Of a DNA stretch of 64,000 nucleotides, positions 8,985-17,321 are shown in pieces. The position numbers and the translations under genes were made by a program. How positions within the stretch are numbered: position 1 is the first letter of the stretch; each line of letters starts with the position of its first letter. The stretch is from Tritrichomonas musculus (lineage: Eukaryota; Parabasalia; Tritrichomonadida; Tritrichomonadidae), in assembly GCA_039105265.1 (NCBI GenBank), contig JAPFFF010000012.1, positions 4,774,001 through 4,838,000 on the forward strand, in the 5' to 3' direction. The notes beneath the pieces were generated by a model that did not search any database, was not told the DNA's origin, and was given only the letters and a program-made list of their open reading frames with translations.

Positions 8985-11900
8985 TTAAATCTCGATTTTT
9001 TTGAAATTTTTAATATAATTACTCATAAAATGATCATTTACAGATGTAACTGTCAAAACAAGAGTATTAGGCAAATCTAATTCTATTAATCTACAATCAT
9101 CTAATTGTGTTGCGGTACACATACCAATTCCAAATAGAGTTCCTTTAACTTTACGAACGTGCAAAGATTCGATGTGAATATTGTCGATAATATCCCCGAT
9201 GCAAATTTCAATTGCCAAAACAAGAGCCTTTGCCCATTCATTTTTGCACAAATTCAAGATTTTCTTGCATGCATTTACATATAAATCACAATTTGTGTCG
9301 TAAATTCTCACAGTGTTTAAAAGATTATAAAGACTCATATGAGGAACAATATCATTTCGATTTATGAATGCAAATATGCAATTAGAGACAGTTGGTGGGC
9401 ATCTTGACATTGAAGGAGCCGGGGCGAAAGCCATTGCAAAAATTTTTTTATTTTTAAATTTATTTTGTGTTTTCGTTAAAACACATAAAACGCTCGATAC
9501 AGCAGCTGCGTAAGAATGGCCGACAAAATAGATAGTTTTATACTCTTTATTCAGAAAATGGTCAACTTTGGAAAGAATATAATTAGCTGCATTATAGAAA
9601 CCTTTATGAAAGTAGATATAAGAACCATCAATTTCATGTTTAACTTCGTGACAATCGAAATCAGTAATCCAATCAAATTTTGTTTTAGAGCCTCTTATTA
9701 CAACATACAAATCATCAGACTCTTCTAGGCAATAGAATATTGGTTTGTATTTTTCATTTATTTCACATGAAAAAACAACTTCTCCTGTCTCAAAATCACC
9801 ATCATATGCAGAACCTGCCAAGCTCATTGATTTGCGAATGAATTCAACTTCAAGTTGAGGAACTCTAATTTTTGGTTTGATTCGCATTTTAGGCTTCTTT
9901 GGTCTATATGCTTTCTTCCCTTGCTTTTCTTTAATTAGTTCAGCCAACCACTTTCCTGTTTCTTGGCCGAATCCTTTCAAGTTCATCGGCAGTTGAGGAA
10001 ACTCGGGCTTTTCTTTATCATTAGCAAAAGCTTCAGCCATTCCATACAAAACACCTTCTGACAGATCGAGTCCATACAAAGCAATCTTTTTAAATGGACC
10101 ACATTTGTCATTGATGATGCTTCGAACAGCTCCGCCACCAGCGCAAATTAAGACTTGAGCCCAATTAACTTTATCGCCATTTTGAAGTTGATGATAAATT
10201 TCCAAACCGCCAGCTAAAACTGTTCCATTTATCAGTCTTATTGTTGGTGCAGCTTCTGGGAAAACAACACATAAAACATAAGAAGCGATTTTTATTCCAT
10301 TTACGATTACGCATTCAAGATCCATTTCTTTTATCAATTGAATGCGAATGTACCACATTGCTTTTTCAATTGTTTTACTTTTCGTTGGATGAAACCAATT
10401 GTTTAACTCATTAATAAAGTCATTGTACATTCTTTCACAATAGGTAAAATCATCGCACTTATCCGGATTATTCCAAAGATTAGAAAAGAAAATTGACCAT
10501 GCAAGCTGTGATGTTTCGAGAGCCAAATTTTTAAATCCTTCAACAAGCGTTTTATAATGAATTCCTAAAGCAATCGGATTCTGATTAATAAAGAATGAAA
10601 TGCATCTAGCTAGAATGGTTAATGCAACTTTATAATCAGACGCATAAGGAAAAATAGGATCTTCACGGAATCCATAACGCATTGGACCTTTCATCCATGA
10701 AAAGTAGTTATTAAGATAATTTGAAAACCTTAGTTCAAGCTTCACTAAATTATCATATGCTTTCTTAAATTCAGGCGTTTTTACATATTTATCTTCATCA
10801 GATGTATAAATTGATACAGATCCAGGTTGTCCTTGTCTTCCACTTCTTCCAGCTGCCTGCTCAAGTGCTCTTTGATTTGGCATTTGCATTGGAATAATCA
10901 CATGAAGGCCTCCTGCTTCAATTGCTTCATTTGTCAACTTGATATCAACGCCTCTTCCTGCTGCAGCAGTTGCAATTGTCACTGTTTCAGTTATCCCTGC
11001 ATTCTGAATTGATTCCCTGTCTTCTGATGGATCTTTTCCGATAATTTTTTGTGCATAAGGATAATTCTTTTCTTCCAAAAATTTTTCTGCTTGATAAATC
11101 GAGTCCCAAATGACAAGAACAGGACGTTTTTGTTCAGTTACTTCATTTATTTCATTACTAACCATGCTAAATATGTCTGATAATGAATCTGGCCTCTTTT
11201 TTAAGAAGACATCCATTTGTGATGCATAATGACGTGGAACTTTAAAAATATTCACATTATATCCTGATTTCAATAACTCTTCATCACCTTTGTTTCCAAT
11301 TGTTCCAGTCACGCCGGCAATTTTCTTGTAAAGGTTGAAATAACCATGCTGTGTAATTTGGCAGAATGAAACAGAAGGTGATTTTGGTTCAAAACCTTCT
11401 TTTATTTCAATCATTTCATGAATGTAGCCACGCCAACGTGATCCTAGTCTTTTGAATCCAGTGTTACGATCAATAATTACAATTTGATCATTTTCAATGA
11501 TGTAATCAACATCTTTGGTTTTATTAACAGCTATTAAAGCTGCATTTTTCAGCACTTCAATACTTTCTTCTTTGAATTCACTGGCATTTGGTAAATAATA
11601 CTTTAAAATCTTAATAATTTCAGATGTTTTCCACGTGTGCAACAAGAAAACAATCTGGAAGATGTCTCTTGAAAAGGCAAAATTTACATCTTTTGAAATA
11701 ATTGCAGGTGAATCTGATTCATCAATAAACATGCTGTCTACCTCATCAACCAAAACAACATCGAATGGACGTGTTCTTGGAGACATATTAAAAATTGAGT
11801 ACAAATAAACGAATTCAAAATTACTATTTGTTGAATAAACAACAGGATATTGAAAAGCTTTCAAATTGAAATTTTTAAAGGCAGGATCAATCCCTGATGA

Positions 11901-14900
11901 TGAAAAATTCATGCTGTTTGACATGAATTCAATATCACTTGTTCTATGATAAAGAACAGCTGTTGTAATATGAAAAAGATGAAAATATTTTGATTGCTCT
12001 TTTTGATCTCTTTTTGCAAGTTCTAAATTAGATGTAACAACATCAACTGTTCTATTATATTTAACCAAAATTATGCATAAAATAGTAATTATGAGTGATT
12101 TCCCTTCTCCTGTTTTAATCTCGCCAATTGCGCCATGCGAGTCTTTATTGTTCAAAATATCATCAGCGAGACTTAGAATGGCAAGAATTTGAACTGGTCT
12201 TGGAACAATATTGAATGTTTCATGAATTTTATAACAAATTGAACCACAAAGTTTTGTAATTTCATTGAGCGACGTGTTCATTGGCTTTGTCACTTGAACT
12301 TCGCCTGAAAGAGCGTACGAAAGAACTCTATTTATGTAAATTTTAAGTCTTCTAAGGCTTGGATCAAATCTGACAATATCTTCAATTGTTGTCTCTTTTG
12401 GATGCTTGACTGATTTTGAAAAAAATAAATCTTCATTCAAATCAAATCTTTTATTTCTATTTTTTGTTTCATCATGAACTCTACTTTTATCAGGTTGAAA
12501 GTCGTATACAGGCTTAACATACTTTGGAGGTTTGCATTCTTTGCAACGTTCTTTTGTTTTTTTGGAAAGATTTTTATATATTGATGTGCTTCCTCGGATC
12601 ATAATGAGATTTTCACATTGATCAAATATTCGAGGATCATCAACTTGAACATTTTCAGGGAGATAAATTGATGATAATGAATAGAATTCATCAAAATCAC
12701 CTCTTTTCAGTTGCGTTATGTAACTTGGTATTATCAATGTTCTAATGTTATTCTTTGGAATAAAAGGAAACCATTTTGGATCACATTTTAAAATTTTTAA
12801 ATTAATGCAATCATCAAAAGCACCTTTTTCAATTGTCTCGATTGACTTAGGTATTTCTAATGATTGCAAATTAGACCAATTTTCAAATTCTTCTTTTAAA
12901 ATTATTGTTCTGCTTTCATCAATTGAAATTTTATTATTAATGAAATTCTCTATTGCTGAATTATTTATCATTGCCAATTTTTTACAATTAGCAAAAACAT
13001 TCAAGCCTACATTTTTAATTGTTTCAGGAAGGACAATGCTTTCTAAATTAACAAAAGCTTCAAAATAACTTCTATGAATTTCTTGAACACTATTGTCTAA
13101 TATCAACGTTTTTATTCTTTTATGATTCAAGTAAGGAAGGTGCTTGGAACCACATTTTACAGATGTGAGCTGATTGCAATTTTCAAAAGCAAATTCATCA
13201 ATGTATTCAACTGTTTCTGGAATTTCAAGGAATTTTAAATGAATTAAATTTTCAAAATCATCTTGTCTTATTTGAATCACACCATCAGGTATGAAAACCA
13301 TTTCAATATTATATGTTAAAAAGCTGTTCAACCACATTGGATCACACTTAACAAATTTTAGATATTTAAAGCTATTCAAAACGCCAGGTTCACATTCAGT
13401 AGTAACAATAGAAATCTCAATGCTTTCTATATTGCAACAAAGCTTGTATTCATCACCAATTCTTTGCAAATCAGGATCAAGAATCAAGCTTTCAACCATT
13501 GATAATTTTTGCTTTTCATCAGTCAATTCAAGCTTAAAATCTTTGTTGCAACCATGAAAAGCATTTGGTGCAATGTTTTCAACTGTTTTTGGTACTTTAA
13601 AAGTTTCCAATATTTCACAGTTGGCAAAAGCTCTTGATCTGATTATTTTCAATTGAGAATTTTGACCAATTTCAACTTCAATTAAATGACTACAGCCAGC
13701 AAAAGCTTCTTCTGGAATTTCTTTCACATAAGAAGGTATGATTGCTATTTTCAAAGTAATTTTATGAATCAATTTTAAAAAGATTGGATCACCCTCATAT
13801 TCCAATATGTTATATAATTCTTTGAATGCGTTTGGATTGCAGTTTTGTATTGATAAGGATGAAGGAAGTCGTAAGTATTTCAAATTAAGAAATCTTTGAA
13901 ATGAATCATCTTCAATTTTTTTAACTCCATCTGGCACAATTATGTTTTCAATATTCAATGGATTTGGAAAAAGTTTAAGCCATTTCGGATCACATGAAAC
14001 AGCCTTGATTCTTTTACAATTTTTGAATGCATTCTCAGAAATATTTGTGACTGAAAGCGGAATAGTCAAAATTTGCAATTTGAAATTGTTTGAAAACAAA
14101 TCATCATTAATTTTATTAATTTTCAAATCAATATCAATTTGTTGTTCATATCTCCACTCAACTTTCTTTTGAATAGTAGATGATGCTTTGTTAAATTGTT
14201 CTTTATTGGCGTTTTTGAATTGAAATAACTCAAAAATTTGATCGTCATTATTTCTGTCAAACGGCTCTAAAACTAAAGGAATAGAATTTTTAGTACGCTT
14301 CTTTGATAAAGTTAATCTTAATTGACTTGTTTTGGTTTCAATAAAAAATTCACCTTTCGAAAGGTCAAATACTCCAATCACAACTTTTTGAGTATCGTAA
14401 TTGAAAAACGATTTCTGAGATATTTGGTTTTCATCGGTTACTGTGAGGCAATTCAAATTATTAAAATTAATAATTGAGTGATAACCGTCATGTGGGTCAA
14501 ATTGAATGAAAACAATTTGACTCTTTTTAGTTTTATCATATGATGAAATATCAATCTGTGAATTAGGTAGAAAGTTCAAGGCAAGGTTGGTGCTATTTTT
14601 TGGACTTATAATATATAAGCCTGTTTGTATAACTGGAATTGAATAAATCTTAAATTTTTGTCCATCTTTGTCTCGTTTTCTATTTAAAATGAGAGAATTT
14701 GGATAACCACCGAAATCCATGTAATATTCTGTATCTTTAAGCTGAAATATAAAATACTCATCATCATTCAAATCAATTTGCCACTGAATCAAATAATCTG
14801 GTGCATCGGGAAATTGAGAAATAAATGAATGATTGAAATCATTTGTTTTTGGAACTCCAAGAAATTGGTGCGAGTACAGAGACATGATCGTATAATAATT

Positions 14901-15101
14901 ATCATCACTATTAAATTTTATTATAAAGCATTGTTTGGAGTCAAATGATTTTTGTGCTAAATTAATTTTGTTATTTGATTGATGAGAAATAGTAATAAAA
15001 TCCTTCTCGGACAATTTAGAACTTATAAAGCATGGTCCTTCGCTAATATTTTGCGGGAAAGTACCTTTAACGCCTGTATTTATGAGTCTTTCGCTGTTCA
15101 T
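8985..15101 (-). CDS. Giant fusion: beta-trefoil-like modules, BspA repeats, SecA-type ATPase motor and class 3 lipase
   Basis: The protein has 2038 residues in one exon. Residues 1-295 look like two beta-trefoil (ricin-B-like lectin fold) modules. Residues 315-870 are BspA/LRR_5 repeats. Residues 940-1480 match the SecA motor: RPVQ near 975; Walker A GEIKTGEGKS (993-1002, K1001); STNSNFEF; Walker B VDEVDSMFIDE (D1119, E1120); the IIDRNTGF...RWRG...KEGFE stretch; LYKKIAGVTGTI; ATAAAGRGVDIKL (GRGVD 1382-1386); and GRSGRQGQPGS (1418-1428). Residues 1815-2038 are a class 3 lipase with GHSYAAA (S1863), D1917 in DIVPHMS and H2024 in NDHFMSNY, a full Ser-Asp-His triad. There is no signal peptide. 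SecA normally drives bacterial protein export, and no partner is expected in the trichomonad cytosol, so the function is unknown; ATP-driven delivery or remodelling coupled to lipid hydrolysis is speculation. An initiator-like TCATTG lies 24 nt before the ATG. Confidence 0.9.
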   Translation of the reverse strand: MNSERLINTGVKGTFPQNISEGPCFISSKLSEKDFITISHQSNNKINLAQKSFDSKQCFIIKFNSDDNYYTIMSLYSHQFLGVPKTNDFNHSFISQFPDAPDYLIQWQIDLNDDEYFIFQLKDTEYYMDFGGYPNSLILNRKRDKDGQKFKIYSIPVIQTGLYIISPKNSTNLALNFLPNSQIDISSYDKTKKSQIVFIQFDPHDGYHSIINFNNLNCLTVTDENQISQKSFFNYDTQKVVIGVFDLSKGEFFIETKTSQLRLTLSKKRTKNSIPLVLEPFDRNNDDQIFELFQFKNANKEQFNKASSTIQKKVEWRYEQQIDIDLKINKINDDLFSNNFKLQILTIPLSVTNISENAFKNCKRIKAVSCDPKWLKLFPNPLNIENIIVPDGVKKIEDDSFQRFLNLKYLRLPSSLSIQNCNPNAFKELYNILEYEGDPIFLKLIHKITLKIAIIPSYVKEIPEEAFAGCSHLIEVEIGQNSQLKIIRSRAFANCEILETFKVPKTVENIAPNAFHGCNKDFKLELTDEKQKLSMVESLILDPDLQRIGDEYKLCCNIESIEISIVTTECEPGVLNSFKYLKFVKCDPMWLNSFLTYNIEMVFIPDGVIQIRQDDFENLIHLKFLEIPETVEYIDEFAFENCNQLTSVKCGSKHLPYLNHKRIKTLILDNSVQEIHRSYFEAFVNLESIVLPETIKNVGLNVFANCKKLAMINNSAIENFINNKISIDESRTIILKEEFENWSNLQSLEIPKSIETIEKGAFDDCINLKILKCDPKWFPFIPKNNIRTLIIPSYITQLKRGDFDEFYSLSSIYLPENVQVDDPRIFDQCENLIMIRGSTSIYKNLSKKTKERCKECKPPKYVKPVYDFQPDKSRVHDETKNRNKRFDLNEDLFFSKSVKHPKETTIEDIVRFDPSLRRLKIYINRVLSYALSGEVQVTKPMNTSLNEITKLCGSICYKIHETFNIVPRPVQILAILSLADDILNNKDSHGAIGEIKTGEGKSLIITILCIILVKYNRTVDVVTSNLELAKRDQKEQSKYFHLFHITTAVLYHRTSDIEFMSNSMNFSSSGIDPAFKNFNLKAFQYPVVYSTNSNFEFVYLYSIFNMSPRTRPFDVVLVDEVDSMFIDESDSPAIISKDVNFAFSRDIFQIVFLLHTWKTSEIIKILKYYLPNASEFKEESIEVLKNAALIAVNKTKDVDYIIENDQIVIIDRNTGFKRLGSRWRGYIHEMIEIKEGFEPKSPSVSFCQITQHGYFNLYKKIAGVTGTIGNKGDEELLKSGYNVNIFKVPRHYASQMDVFLKKRPDSLSDIFSMVSNEINEVTEQKRPVLVIWDSIYQAEKFLEEKNYPYAQKIIGKDPSEDRESIQNAGITETVTIATAAAGRGVDIKLTNEAIEAGGLHVIIPMQMPNQRALEQAAGRSGRQGQPGSVSIYTSDEDKYVKTPEFKKAYDNLVKLELRFSNYLNNYFSWMKGPMRYGFREDPIFPYASDYKVALTILARCISFFINQNPIALGIHYKTLVEGFKNLALETSQLAWSIFFSNLWNNPDKCDDFTYCERMYNDFINELNNWFHPTKSKTIEKAMWYIRIQLIKEMDLECVIVNGIKIASYVLCVVFPEAAPTIRLINGTVLAGGLEIYHQLQNGDKVNWAQVLICAGGGAVRSIINDKCGPFKKIALYGLDLSEGVLYGMAEAFANDKEKPEFPQLPMNLKGFGQETGKWLAELIKEKQGKKAYRPKKPKMRIKPKIRVPQLEVEFIRKSMSLAGSAYDGDFETGEVVFSCEINEKYKPIFYCLEESDDLYVVIRGSKTKFDWITDFDCHEVKHEIDGSYIYFHKGFYNAANYILSKVDHFLNKEYKTIYFVGHSYAAAVSSVLCVLTKTQNKFKNKKIFAMAFAPAPSMSRCPPTVSNCIFAFINRNDIVPHMSLYNLLNTVRIYDTNCDLYVNACKKILNLCKNEWAKALVLAIEICIGDIIDNIHIESLHVRKVKGTLFGIGMCTATQLDDCRLIELDLPNTLVLTVTSVNDHFMSNYIKNFKKIEI

Positions 15102-15121
15102 AAAATTATCACTAACTTTTT

Positions 15122-15127
15122 CAATGA
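15122..15127 (-). promoter_or_regulatory. Initiator-like TCATTG of the SecA/lipase fusion gene
   Basis: TCATTG on the minus strand, with its A 24 nt upstream of the ATG at 15101. A T run (about 15168-15186 on +) lies further upstream. Confidence 0.35.
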
Positions 15128-15834
15128 TATAAAATTTGTCACAAATTCGTATGAAAAATTTTTCATTTTTTTTTTTTTTTTTTTTGGAAGAGAAAAATGC
15201 TTGATAATGATTGGTAATTTCACTTTTAAGTGGGTATTTCTGTTGAAAACGATCGGGTCAATTTTTTAACCTAATTTTAGATGATAAAATTGCTTTAATC
15301 TAAAGATATTATTTCATTAAAATAAATGACATTAATGACAATTAGTGGTATTGATTAGCATACATTTTGAAATAGCAATATAGTTGACATAAAGTTTTGA
15401 TGAATTTTCCTCACAAGATCTGTCAAATATTATAAAATCTTGGCCAAATATCAATAAAGATCAGCAAATCTTCGCCAATAATCGCAGAAAACACCATATT
15501 TGGTTAATAATCAACAAAGATCTTCCAGCGACAATAATTTTTTTTAAAAATATAATTCTCTTCAAACAACAACAATTCCTTTTAGCAACAACAATTTTCT
15601 TCTAAGAACAAAAATCTTCTTGTAATTAGATATGAATGTTGCTCCATTTAATTTTATGATCATTTTACTCAATTAATCTTTCATAAAAGAGCACAAAGCA
15701 GAAATGAATCAATATGAATTCAGTGATCTTCTTTCAAAAGACTCTCATTTTGATTATTGAGAAATTTTATTTCAAAACTCTCATTATTCAATCAAATTAT
15801 TACCTCATCAAAAGAATGCTATTGTTATTTAAAA
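15128..15834. other. AT-rich intergenic region
   Basis: Contains weakly repeated CAACAATTT...CTTCTA segments near 15535-15620. No gene is seen. Confidence 0.4.
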
Positions 15835-15945
15835 AAAAGTTTTTGTAGACTGTTTAATATGAGGCTGATCTTCTGGTGACTGTTTAATAGAAAGCTGTTC
15901 TTCTGTTGAATGATTCATATGAGGCTGTATTTCTGGTGATATAAC
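15835..15945 (-). pseudogene. Relic of a 10-residue coding repeat
   Basis: On the minus strand about three 30-nt units read ISPEIQPHMNH, STEEQLSIKQ and SPEDQPHIKQ, then stop after STKTFF. The periodicity and the conserved Q-P-H pattern point to a former protein repeat. No start, promoter or flanking domain survives. Confidence 0.45.
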
Positions 15946-16330
15946 CAATTGTATACAACTTGTCGGTTTAAAAAATACAATTGTAAATACTTTATTTTCT
16001 CGATATTAATTTTTTATTTTTATCTTGATCTACAATTATTTTTTTATTTTAAAAATGATTTAATTGTGATGAAAGATTAGAGAAAAATATGCTATCTTGT
16101 TTTTCTTAATAGGATGGTGAAGAATAATGTAGATATTGTCAGAAGATTATCCTTCTTATTTAAAATGTAATTTATTCAAAAAAGTTTAAATTTTCTATAT
16201 AAACAAAAAGATTTGAATAAATTACTATAGTCACCCCAATAAGTTTTGATAGGAAACAAATTCAAAAAGGGTTTATTACACTTTTATTCCAAGAAAAAGT
16301 GTTTTTTCTTTTTTTAAAAAGTTACGGTTT

Positions 16331-16464
16331 CAATCAAAACTTTATGGCAGCTAAAAGGAGATATCTTAATAAAATTTGACCTTAAATTAGCCTTAAATTG
16401 ACCTTTTAAAATAAGCCAAATTTTATTAAAATGCTTCTTCATAGTTGCCATAAAGTATGATTTA
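16331..16464. repeat. Foldback hairpin with 40-48-nt arms
   Basis: ACTTTATGGCAGCT... (16339-16378) is the inverted counterpart of 16417-16456 at roughly 80% identity, with weaker pairing outward to about 48 nt. The 38-nt loop carries a duplicated CCTTAAATT. It could be a small foldback MITE or encode a hairpin transcript. Confidence 0.6.
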
Positions 16465-16964
16465 CTGTTTGTAGCTTTTCTAGAATTATAAATACTTATT
16501 AGAATAACAGCATATAAGATAAAATCCTTGAAAATTTATGTTATGGGCTATATTTCATACGTTCTTAATGCTATCTGCCTTATATATTTGTGATTTTTTT
16601 TTCTGAGTAATTTTTTTTTATTCAAAATTTTTTATTTTCTGAATTTTTTCAAATTTGTTTATCTTTTTTTTTTTCTTGTGATCATGAGTTTAAAAAATAT
16701 ATTTATAATATATACTGCAATAAAATTCATAATTATTTGTTATTATAAATTGTTACTTCATTATTCCTGATATATAAATTGTTCATAATTGAGAATATTA
16801 TTTATATTATTTTTTCAAAGTTTAAACAGTCAAGTTCATTTAAAATCTATATCAAAATTTTTTGGGAAGACTATATAAGAAATTGAAAGATATAACTACA
16901 AAATTTATATGTATTCAATATATACGAGTAATAACATTTCCATAATTTTTTGTTAAAAAAAAAA

Positions 16965-17012
16965 AATATAGGTGGACTCGAACATGATCTCCTAAAAAGT
17001 CGTAAATAGGAT
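16965..17012 (-). pseudogene. Degenerate 3' half of a tRNA (Lys-like)
   Basis: The minus strand reads CGACTTTTTAGGAG, like an anticodon loop with TTT, then TTCGAGTCC as in a T arm, and ends at a 12-nt T run. The stems do not pair and there is no 5' half. It resembles a decayed tRNA-Lys(UUU) fragment. Confidence 0.4.
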
Positions 17013-17321
17013 TTAAAGTTACATTAATTTAAAGTCTAAAAAGTTTATCTCAAAAAATCATTAATTACTTCTAATTCGTCATTAAAATATCCTATTCCCT
17101 CAAAAGTTTATCTCAAAAAGTCTCTCAATTGATAACTAACTAGGAAAACATTTATACCAAAAAATCAAATTATTATGTCTATGTCTCGAACTTTTTTGAT
17201 CAAAAAATCTTTGAAATAACCTTTTAAGTGGAACTTATTATTACAATTAATCGTAATAGATATATTCAAAAAGAAAAAAAAATTTTTTTTAATCAAAACT
17301 AAAACTATTAATGACAATCTA

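Noticed and set aside
8985-15101. Bacterial contamination as the source of the SecA motor
   Set aside because: The same ORF carries BspA repeats in trichomonad style and host-like base composition, and it lies between host-type genes.
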